DNA of 64,000 nt, taken from contig OZ038526.1 in assembly GCA_964036665.1 (NCBI GenBank), forward strand, positions 25,110,001 to 25,174,000, written 5' to 3'. Both the position numbers and the translations under genes were made by a program. Under the pieces are notes generated by a model. That model was given only the letters and a program-made list of their open reading frames with translations. It had not been told where the DNA came from and did not search any database. Source of the DNA: Gordius sp. MW1 (Eukaryota > Nematomorpha > Gordioida > Gordea > Gordiidae). Below are positions 11,751 to 23,700 of this stretch, piece by piece. Numbering within the stretch: position 1 is the first letter of the stretch; every line of letters starts with the position of its first letter.

Positions 11751-14700
11751 CTATATAAAAATTATGAAACTGGTATATATAAATCTTGATTGTTTCGGCA
11801 GAATGCAAATTTATAAAGAGTTGTTTATTTTAATCATACAAACTAGTTAATTTTAAGTTGTTGCTCGATTAATTTTCTGATTCATTATACTTTGTATACA
11901 ATATTATGTTAATTTACTAATTAACTGATGGCATTAATTTGAAAAGATACGCCCATAAAAATCTTATATATAATTATTTATCAAATGTTAAATTAGAAAG
12001 ACCTAATATTTGAATAACAAATATCCTAGTTCATTGAATATCAAATCATTTGTTTTATATTAAAAACCATAACAATCTTCCAAATTTTCAACGGTATCAT
12101 TTAATCAGACATGATAATATGCAAATCTCCAAGAACACTAGTTTCAAATCAGCATATTTTTTATCTCTTTACAAAATTTTCCACTTAAATATGTAATTTT
12201 ATCAGATAAGTTTGCTTTTTACCATATTGCGATAATAACAAATTTTAAAAACTAAAACTATGATAAATTTGATGGTCATTCATTTAGAATAAATGATTAA
12301 ATAACGACTACCTAGCCCCGGTAACTCGTCTCGTGAAAAGCATAGAACCTATCTCGGTCAATTTAGCCTCGTCTCCAAACGTTGTCAACGTCATAGCTAC
12401 AAATAAATAATTCTTTTGGTTGAAAGTTATCCGAAAGGGTCTTACTTTTGAATAGTTAAAAGGTTTTCATATTTCGAATCAAACTCGAATATTAAAACGA
12501 AACACTACATTTAGAGAACATTTCATTAGTATTTTTCTCAAGTATAACCAAATAAACATTTCAGGGCAATTGCGTTTCAAATTTTAAAGCGACGTCAATT
12601 TCAACTCAACCTCATAATAAAAAATCTGGCAGGCCATGCCCTAACACCCCCCCCCCCCCCCCACTTAAGCTCCAAGTATCAAAATTGTATCATAATTAAC
12701 GATGATTATTAGATGTTTTTTGTTTTTTAAACCCATAATTGGCTCAAAACTATACTTAGAGACGCAACCAGACAAGCGTTTTATATAAATGATGGTACTA
12801 CAATTACGAATATGATTTTAATCGCATTTTTGGCCTCCCTTAAATCATTGCCAAACATTTGCTACGATTAAATTGTGGTTAGGCGCTTTAAATCAACTTA
12901 AAAGATACGCCTTCATTTTAATAACCCACACTATTTTAATGGGCTTTACACTTCTTCTTCTTCTTCATCGTTTTAAGGCCGTTTTCCAGGATCTCCTGGG
13001 TTAGCCTGTTTTCCCCTAATGCATTTCCTCCATTTTATCCGATCATGCGAATCCTGTTTTGTCAGACCCATTGCTTCCATGTCGGTAGCTAGAACAGAGG
13101 CCCATGTTGATTTCGGCCTCCCGCGCGGTTTCTTTCCAGATACCTCCAGGGAAGTACATCTCTTCACCCAGTCGTTGTCATTCTTCCGCTCCACATGTCC
13201 AAACCTTAGCCTGTTTTTCCGGATGACCTCGTTGATTGGCTCGATCCCGATTCTTTCTCTGAGTCTATTGCTTGTTATTCTTTCCCGTAGCGACACGTTT
13301 GACATCCATCTTATCATACGCATTTCTGTGCTTTCCAATTTGGCTTTGTGTATCGACATTAATGGCCACGTTTCGCTTCCATATACAAGACAACTTCTAA
13401 TACATGCCGCGTAGACTTTACCATTTAAAGTGAGTGAAACACCTTTTCCGGTCAAAAGAGGGGCCATCTCTCTAAACTTCTTCCAGGCTTGTCGTATCCT
13501 TGCTGTAACTGCCGAGTCAACATTCCCATCTGCACTTAAAGAGTCCCCGAGATAGGTAAAGGTGTTAACTTTTCCTAGCGTCTCCCCATTACCGATGTTA
13601 AAGTCGGTTATGGCATTATCCGGTAGAGGTCCTGTCACGCAGGGCTTGCAGCTAAAAGTACGGCTTGCCAATAAAAGACTTCCTTTCACACCGCTACATT
13701 TTTTGTGAACCCATCCTAGGCATTTTGTACATTGTATAGAGTTGCTAGCCACTCCTTTGTGACATACGCTACAGGGCCAGGCGCAAGTTGTCTCGGCGCT
13801 CTTCGTACTTTTCCCGCCAAACATCACCTTTGTTTTTCCCATGTAAACTTTTAAGCCCTTTTTCTCCATTCCGTTTTTCCATTTTTGTATCTTTGTAAAG
13901 AGATCAGCCTCACTCTCAGCCATTATCAAGAGATCATCGGCGTATAAAAGTTCCCATGGGAGTCCATCTCGCAGTTCTTTTGTCACCCCCTCCATTACGA
14001 GTATGAAAAGTAGGGGGCTTAAAACGGAACCTTGGTGTAGCCCAACCTTCACTTCAAAGCTTTCGCTATAGCCATCGTGGGTCCTCACTGCTGTTTGAGA
14101 TTCGTCATACATAACCATCACAGCCGTAACCAACCATTCTTCCACACCTGTTTTCCTAAGAGCCCATTTTACAACTTCCCGCGGCACCCGATCGAACGCT
14201 TTCTCTAGGTCTACGAAGGCGTAGTATAGTCTTTTCCCTTTTGCTTGGTGTTTTCTTGCATCTGTCGTACTATAAAGATGGCATCGGTGGTCCCTTTCCC
14301 TGGTTTAAATCCGAACTGGATAGCGTCGATGTTCGATCCCGGATTCTTTTCTCGAGCACCCTCTCTATAACTTTCATAGTTTGGTCGAGGAGCTTAATAG
14401 CCCGATATGATCCGCAGTCAAGTGGGACGCCTTTTCCTTTGTAGATTGGTAGAAGAACGCAATCGCTTATAGTCCCTTCCTGAATTAAAGCATTACACAG
14501 CTGTGTAAGCCAAACGACTCCCAAATGTCCAGAAGCTTTTACCATCTACGCCACTATTCCTGTTGGGCCTGCCGCTTTACCTTGTTTCGTTTTCTTTTTG
14601 GCACGCTGATTTCGTCAGTCCCAATCCAGCAGCAGGGTCCCTCCACTTTATCACAAACAACGTCATTGTCCCATGTATTCTCTTCGTTTAAGAGTCGTTT

Positions 14701-17700
14701 CATATAGTCTTTCCAAACTTTTTTGATTCCATCGCCATGGGAGATGATGTTACCCGCCGGCGTTTTAACGCATTTAGTCGCCACAACATCGAGTCGTTCT
14801 TTCGCCATTTGTTTGGCTACACGAAACATGTTTTTCTTCCCTTCCTCTGAGTCAAGGCGTAGAGCAAACTCGCATCTTTTTGTTTCCTTTATTCTGGCGA
14901 CGGTCCTTCTTGCAATTCTTTTAGCCTCTTGATACATAACCTTATCGCACCTTTGTTGAGATTCATGCCAGACTTTATAGCAACGCCTTTTATCTTCGAT
15001 AGCTTTTGCCGCCTCAGAGTTCCACCACCAAGTTTCCTTATGTCTTGGGGGCCCCTTTGTCCAACCACAAACGCGCGATGTTGTGTCAAGCCAAGCATTC
15101 TTCATAGCCGTCCATTTGTCGTTTACGTTCTTCGCCATCTCCACTGAGGTTCCATCAAGTGCTTCGGCAAAATCCCTCTTTTGAGTATCATCTTTCAAAC
15201 ACCACACCTTGAGTCTCGGGATATAGCGTTTCTTTGGATTTATAAGCCCCTTAATTACGAGATCCCCAACAATAAGACGGTGTTGTGTCACGCATTCTTC
15301 CCCAGGGACAACCTTGACGTTTTTCACCATACATCTGTCCGATTTTTTGACCATCATATAATCGACAGTACTTTTGAGGGTGCCCGATTCATAGGTTATA
15401 AGCTTCCTGTCTTCTTTCTTGAAGAAAGTATTGCATATAACCATCTGAGTAGCGTCCCCAAAATCCAGAATGCGTTCCCCCTCCGTGTTCCTGGTTCCGT
15501 CCACCATGGACACCTTCATAACCATCGATATTCGCGCCAACATGTCCGTTTAGATCCCCGCCTAAAATAATAGATTCTTGAAGGTGGGAAGTAATTTCCA
15601 TCAGACGATTTCAGAAAATGTCTTTTTCTTCATCGCTTCTTCCTACTTGAGGGGCGTAGGCCGATATAACGTTGAATAGCCTTTCTCCCATCGCCATCTT
15701 TATAACTATAATCCGGTCATTCCATCGCTTGACATCGATAACTTTGTCCACCCATTTCTCAGCGACAAGTATTCCTATACCAGCTTTTCCATCCTTGTGC
15801 CCTTGCCAGTAGAATTTATACCGCGCACCAATGGCTCCCATCATCCTAGCACCCTCTCCTTTCCACCTTGTCTCCTGTATGCAGCATATATCTATCCTTC
15901 TCCGATTGAGTGCTTCCACTACCTCGCCCGCTCTTCCCGTCATGCTCCCTATGTTCCAGGTTGCAACCCTTAGGGTGTCGCCTTTAGACCGGCCTCCTCG
16001 AATATTTTCAGGTCGATGACCATCATGAGGAGGGAATCCTTGCGGAGTTCCCAAAACGATTTGGCCAGGATCCTCATCTTTCTTTTTGACGTAGGTCGAT
16101 GAGTTAACCCACGGGGTACTTAGGGCTGTACCCCGCCCATTCGCCTTTGTATTCATAGGGGGAGATTGGAGCAGGTTTTACAGCCGGATGCCCTTCCTGG
16201 CGCCAACATGGCTTTCCACGGTTAACATATATTATAGATTTTAGCAAAAGTTCGCTTATAAGCTAATATTTTAAAATCAACATCTATCTTTTGACCTCTT
16301 TGGACTGATTCAGGAGGCCTAAAAATATTTGGAATGTGGTGGATAAATCTCCGATGTCATTCCCTAGCTCAATGGAAGAATATATGATTCTTAAACAACA
16401 TGGGCGGAAGCGAGATGAAATGATTAAGCAGTGCATAATGGGGAATATTAATATATTTGTGTTAAATAATGGTAATGTTGGATTGATAAAATGTAAGCTT
16501 ATAATAAAGTATAACAATTCATACTTGGCGCTCTGAACTCTCAAATAATTAGTATTTCAACAGTAGATTAAGTATAATATGATAAGAGACTCTTCAAAGG
16601 GGTATGAAAGGCGGTCAAGGGGCAAAACCAACAAATTATCTAATATAGTTCTAGCTAAAATTACAGAAGACCAAATTCATCGATGCATTGCCTATATATA
16701 TCAGAGGCCAGAAAAGCTCAGCCCGCTGCCCGAACCTGCCCGCCCGGCCAGTGGGCCGGGCAACTGTCGTAGATTTTGACTTTCGGGCGGGCCTGGGCGG
16801 GCATCCTAACAAGATTCGGGCAAATCGGACTTAATGATCTGTTTAAAAAATGTATTTTGTTTTCGTGTATGATTTGTCACTTTTTATTTGATTCTCTAAT
16901 GTTTTAATCCCAGTTATCATCTAAACAGAAGCAAAATAAAACTTTTTGGAAAATATAACGATATTAGTGCTAATTTTAAAACACATTATTTCGCGCAGCT
17001 CCAATAATTCGGGCATGGCAGGGCGGAAACATAGAAGTGTTCGAGCGGGCTCGGGCGGACAGAATAGTTTTAAAACGGACCGGGCCTGGTTGGGGCATAA
17101 AAATAGTAACATATCTGACCGCTGATATATATAGTATTCGAAAGACCCCACTAATACTTTTGCGAGTATACAAACTTTAAGTATTAGGAAAAAGGTCTAA
17201 TTTAGCTTAAAAAACCCATAAAACACAGTATTTTAGCGTGCCAAAAAATATATACTTTCATATCTATGCGCAAGAGGTGCCAAATGAAATATGGTTTTAA
17301 TATTTCAACGAACACATTAGGTATAATCTCGCTCCAATTCTCACCCAGAGAGATAGGATTATTTGGTGTTTCTAACAAACACTCCCCTTGGTTAAGAGCT
17401 AGGCTGCTCATTTTTTCCTTCAAAAGCGTATACATTTCACTTTGGTCAAGAAGCCAGCCCTTGTAGCCTTTGGCACCAACCGACAATAACGTTATCAGCA
17501 CGTCCAGTGAGGGTGTCAATGAAGCTCTACCTAATGAATTGTAAAAATATTAATGATTAACGATTTTAGGGTTTTAAACAAATTTGGATTTTAACCACTA
17601 TACTGTAATTGAATGTGTATACCAGTGGCGTAAATGACCCCCCCCCCGGAAAAAAAATTATTTTAGATCTAAAGTTTATATTTCATAGTTGTGCAACGTA

Positions 17701-20700
17701 ACTGACCAAGTAGGACACTTATTAATTTCTATGAATGACCTTCTTTATGTTTTATACCAGATTTTATAATTTTGATGTTGAAATAAAAATGTTATAGGAA
17801 AATTTTTAAAAATTCCCCCCCCCCGGGAGAAAATCCTGGCTAAGCGCCGGTGTATACATTTTTAGTACTAACACGGATTTATAGGCAATTTAGAGCCAAT
17901 TTTAATGGCAGAGGGCAAATTAAAAAAACTAGAGATGCACCGATACCACTATTTTATGCCGATACCGATACCAGCCGATACTTAAGATTTTTTTGCCGAT
18001 ACCGATACCATGCCGATACTTATAATAAAAAAAATTTTTATACTAAAAAATATATGCAAATTAAATATTATAAATTAAGTCACATCCAAATTTTGGTAGA
18101 TCAGAATTTTGACGATAAAACAATTGTAATTATAATTTATAATATAATATTAATTTATAATAATAAATTTTGTTATTAATTAATTCAAAAGTATTGTGAT
18201 TAATAGATAAATTTTATTATGGTACACTTTATATTTTATTAATACATAAATTTATTTTATAAAAAAGTAAATATACGTGTAATTAGCTTATATTAAACTA
18301 ATATTGAAAATTTAGTTCTCTTATGTTCAACTTAACAATTGTTAGTTGTTCTATTTTCTCCGAAAGAAGCCTTCTTCTCCTATTAGAATCTATCTCACCC
18401 ATCATACTGAATAATGATTCTAATGGCACTGTTGTTGGTGGTTGGTAGGAGATACTATAAATATTATTTTTTGAGTTTCATATTGAAAAAAGTATCGGCT
18501 TGGTAATTGCCGATACTAGCAAATCCTCGGGCCGATTCTTTTGGCAAGGTATCGGCGCCGATACCATGCCGATACTTGGTATCGGTGCATCTCTAAAAAA
18601 ACCCCAACCTTTTAATCCCGTAATCGAAATGTTTTAGCACAAACTTTTTAGACATGTGATATATTTTTTAGATACCAGCATTAAACGTAGTCGTGAAAAT
18701 AGTACTACGTTTCTTTAAAAACAGAATTTCATCACAATATCATACTTTAAACACTTGTAAAGTATATTACTATACTATAAAAATGAAGTTTTACACTAAA
18801 TAGCCAAAAATAAAAATGATTAAAATGAAAGTGAAGTTGTAACATCGCACCAGGATAGGTGGCAGCTACTTGATCACAGAAAGAACTCTCCACTTTATAA
18901 TTTTTCTCCTCACTCTTCTTTCTCGTTTTACTATTAGAACTCTTGAAATCGGCAATTATAGCACCACCGACGGGTACCATAAAATTTTTATCACAGCTCT
19001 GTACTATACAATCGATCCGACCGCCCGAATTTATGGCTTTGCTATAATGAAAACAAAAATTTATTAAAAAGTACAGTCTCCAATTTACGTAACAATATAG
19101 ACTACAAATACAAATTTTAGGGATGACAAACCGAGCTAAATCTAGGAGATAGTTTTAGAATCCAAAGCTTAATCTTAATAATTTCTTAACTATGTGAAAA
19201 AAGCAAATGATCTATGATTTCCGCAACCGCCAAAAAAACTCATCAAAAGTATATAATTGAAATCGAAAATGACTACTTTGCAAAGTAAATTTGAACCTAC
19301 GTCGTTTGGATAAAATAATAAGCCCTAAAATCACCAATACTTATAATACTAGAATAACGTTAAATATACAATATTTACAGCATATCTAAAAATATTTTGT
19401 GAATGCCTCTACCTACCAAAGCAACAAACTCATTAAATTACAATTCAAATATTATAAGCGCAACGTTATTTTATTTATAATAAAAAAAGCATAATTTTTT
19501 TTTATTAATTGTTATGCAAAAAATTTTACGGGATATTGATATAACTGTTTAAAAACAATAAAAATATAATATAAAATGTAGATGGACTTAATAATTTTGA
19601 CTATGGCTAAAGAATTCATGCCATAGGCGTTATTAACCACGTGAGGTATGTCGTGTTGTGAGCAAAGTGCGGCTATCCCTTTCAAATCATCGCACCCTCG
19701 AGGAGCGAAACAAGATGTTGTAGACAAAATGGCCGCCACCTGGTCAGATCCGCTACAATTTGTAATGGCTTCAGCGATGGCGGCCATATTGGTTTTTAAC
19801 TCGTCTCCAACCAAAAGAGGGTCTACTATGACTGGACTGAAACCTAGGAAATAAGAAGTAACATATTTAACCCTAGATAACTTTTCATAAAATTAGTTTT
19901 AAACAAGTAAATAAATTACAAATTTGTGATAGGTGTTAAGTAAATTTGATTTAGTTAATAATAATGATAGACGTCATCCAATTTGATGCGGGAGCAAATA
20001 AATTTAGTGTGGTGCCATATATTTTTTAAGTTTGCTAGCTAAAAACATGAAAATAAGACAAGAAGAAATGCTTAGAACATATAAATCAAGACCTACATAT
20101 AAAAAAACCTATAATATAAAAAATCATCAGACTCTTCCCAAATTGGTCATGAACCCGCAAATGATATGAAATCAATTTTAGCAATAAATTAGAGCCGTTA
20201 GATCATTTTGAACGAGTTCAATTTTTTCTGAACTTGAACTGAACTAGTTACCTTTCCAAAAATTGAACTATGAACTTGAACTAGTTCGTTTTTTTAAAGT
20301 TGAACTTGAACTAGTTCATCATAAATTTTTTTATTTAAAATAAATATATAAGCCGAGTTTGATTGTTTTTATTAACAAGAATTACACACGATTTCAACGA
20401 ATTTTTTGACATCAAGCAGAAAATCACCATAAAAATTGTAAAATTCAATAAAATTTCAATCCGTAGCTCTCTGCCATCTCGTTAATCTAATATATTTTTG
20501 CATGTATCATACACAATCATTTAGAAATAAACCTCTATTATAAAAAAATTATTAAACACGCCTTTTTAAATAGAAAACAACAATCGAACCTGTTTTCATG
20601 GCCGTAGCTAAGAGGGGGCAGGGAGGGGCGGCTGCCCCCCTTTAAATCCAAAAATTTGTTAAAATTTATTAAAATATGACTAAAAATTCGAAAAATGATC

Positions 20701-23700
20701 ATTTAACCCCTCCTTAAATCATTATTGCCCCTCTCTACTTTGAATGCTGGCTACACCCATGGCTGTATTATTGTCAGTAAGAATCATTTATTTAATATCT
20801 GTGGTTTATATGCGAAAAATTGAGAGGAAAAGAATAGAGTTTTGAAGGCATTAAATTCAATATTGCCACTAGATGCAGAAAATGTTAACCCTCACACTTA
20901 AAATGGGTTGGATTACCTAAATATCAGACGTGATAACTCCAATAAAAAAAATCATTGAAAACTTTATAAAACTGATGAATACCTCATTTGATATATATAA
21001 AAAATTACCCCATTTTAACAAATTTATTATTAAGTATAAGACTGTTTTAGGAAAACTTCTCTTTGTGGATAAACTTTCATACTTTATTAAATGATAATTT
21101 TAAAAATAATAAATTATTGAAGTTTTCATCTATTTCCCCCTGATTTCTATTATCAATTACAATTATATATATTATAATGTTTGAAATGAAAAGTTAGACA
21201 CATATAATTCTTTTTCAAAATTATATAGCTAATTGAGTTTTGGATAAAAAAGCTTGTTGGTATATGAAAAATGTTTATTAAATTAGATTTTATAATGGAC
21301 TATTTCCAAAAGTTTAAAAAAACTCAATCATCAATAAAAATCATACAGCTTTAAAATTTCGTATCGGATTCAGAACTTTTTTTAATCAGATAAAACGTTT
21401 TTCAAAAACCCCTCGCATCGGATTAAAATTCTATAATATATTTTGTAATAAATGAACTGAACTATAAACTGAACTAGTTCATTTTGTAAACTTTGAACTA
21501 AGAACTGAACTAGTTCGTTTTTTCCAAAATGAACTTGAACTAGTTACTTTTGAAAAAATCTGAACTTAATTTTTTTTTCAAAATAAACTAGAGACCTGCA
21601 ACGGGCCTGTTTAAATCAGTCGGCCCGCCAGTTAAAAAAAATTAAAAAGCCCGGGCCCGACCCGCTAATTAATTGCAAAGCCCGAGCCCGGCCCGAGCCC
21701 GAATACAAATCTTTTTAATCCGCTAATTTTTGTTGGATTTTAATTTTTTTATTAAAATATTTAATCAATATATTTATATATTCCAAATATTAATAATAAT
21801 CATGAAAAATAATAAATCAACAATTATTTCCGGTCTCAAGCGAGTTCTTCTTTCTTCAATCAATCAACCTGCAGTTGAAAATTTCTTTCACTAGTGGCAC
21901 ATGTGGCAGGAACACATAAAACTTTATATGCCAAATGAGATAGTTTTGGATGCCTAATTTAAAGTGAATTGATATTAATAACATTTACTTCGCTTCTTTG
22001 GCTTTCCACCATTTTATAAGATCAAAACATTCAGGATCTACATATTCCTCAAGATATTGATTAAATTCAATTTATCCTCCCATTCTGAAAATACGCATTT
22101 AGATTTTTAGCTAAAATATTACTAAAATTTTGGCTTAAAATTTAAAATCTTACCTTGAGACATACATTTGTTATTTTCTAAATTCTCGGAAATTGAGTAA
22201 AATCTTTGCGATCTATAAGACTTTTTATTTCTTCATAAGTCTCCCTTTTCTCTTGAGTAGTAGCCATTTTCATGTGTTTAAATTTGGGGTGAAGCACCGT
22301 AGCCATTCTATGCAAGGAATGGATGGTATATTTTTGAGTCAATTCCTTTAATTTTATTTATTATATTTCTAATTTGATTGTCCGAAAATTCATCATATTA
22401 ATTAATTTCAATTTCCATAAAAATACATAAGGCATAGTGGATTTTGAGTCCGCCTTTAATTGTGTGCTTGCTTCTTTAAATGGCCTCAATAACTCAATAG
22501 TGGATTTTAGCAAAGGTTTGTTTATATGATCCAACATAAAGGTTTCATTCCTTTTTGTTAAAATCTCTTCAATTTCATCTAACATATTATTAACACTTTC
22601 CATAAGATTCATTTAGAATTCCACCTAACAGCTACATCTTGATATAAACAATGGCTTAGATTTCTATTGCCACTTTGTTTAAAGTACCGTACTAAAGTTT
22701 TAGTGTCATTTATCATGTTCAATACATCTGGAGCATTTTCCCCCAAAAATAATTCATTAAGCGCCCCTTTAATGATATTATTTCTCTGGTGAGCCTTACA
22801 ATCCAGTCGTCTATAATTTTGTAAAGCTTTTATGATATTGGCCCCTTGATCTGGAACAAATGTATGTTAATTTATTTAGGATTTCACTTTGAATATTTTA
22901 TGTTTTTTTTATGTGGGAATTGTGCTGTGATCAATATCCTTTTAACAAGTTTATCATTAATGTAGTGTATACTTATATATAAGAATTCTTGGTATAGTCA
23001 TCTGTCCAAATGTCTGTGGTTGCCAAACACATTCCCCTTTCCACATATGATACTACTTCTGGTAAAATTAGCTTTCTTACAGCAAGCAGACTGCTTGACA
23101 TGCCTGGTTACAGTGGTTGGATGAGGCATTATGACCTCTATCTTCACTTGTCCAACTATTGAAACACTATCCATCAAATTGGCAAAAAATTTTAATCTTC
23201 TTTGGCTAAAGCTTCAAAGGGTTTTAATTCTTTGGCACAAAATTCAATTGCCTCATCTATTGTTTTGGTTTTTAGGAGTTTTGTTTTTTTTGTATCCATT
23301 ACCGTAACAAAATTGATCCATCGTTCTAGACTTTGATTGATTGCTATCACATTTATGTCTTTTAAGATGGAATGTTCCATCAAATGGTTTGTAGGATAAA
23401 TACTTTTTGCACGTTTTGCAGATGCAAATAGTAGCTTGGTTGTCATTTTCATCCAGTAGTATATCAAACTTTTTCCACACTTCACTCTTCAAGTTATGGT
23501 TTAATTTTATTTTGAGATTATTATAAGTTCTTTTGTCAGCCATTCATGGGCGTAGCCAGGTTTTGGATTAGGGGGGGGGGCGAATCAAAAATTTAATTAG
23601 GGGGGGGGGCAAAACATAAATGTTTTAATTTTTAAGGCTTTTTGCATCGAAAAAAAAAATTCGCCATTTAGGGGGGGGGGCCACCCCCCCCCCTGGCTAC

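Larger units (their letters stand above)
12951..16230 (-). mobile_element. Non-LTR retrotransposon (LINE), near full length
   Basis: An APE-type endonuclease and reverse transcriptase lie in successive minus-strand frames. The 5' end is near 16172-16220, with the string CAGCCGGATGCCCTTCCTGG. The 3' end carries a GAAGAA simple repeat (12951-12965 on plus: CTTCTTCTTCTTC). It sits in SEPSECS intron 7, in the same direction as the gene. Frame breaks at about 15600, 14550 and 14190-14270 make it inactive. The endonuclease resembles proteins often annotated as craniofacial development protein 2-like, which are LINE proteins. Confidence 0.88.

Noticed and set aside
13019-13414. Plus-strand frame of 131 codons
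   Set aside because: Antisense of the LINE reverse transcriptase, without features of its own.
12973-16156. A host gene for craniofacial development protein 2
   Set aside because: Endonuclease plus reverse transcriptase order, frame breaks and the simple-repeat 3' end show it is a LINE; that name is a known misannotation of LINE endonucleases.
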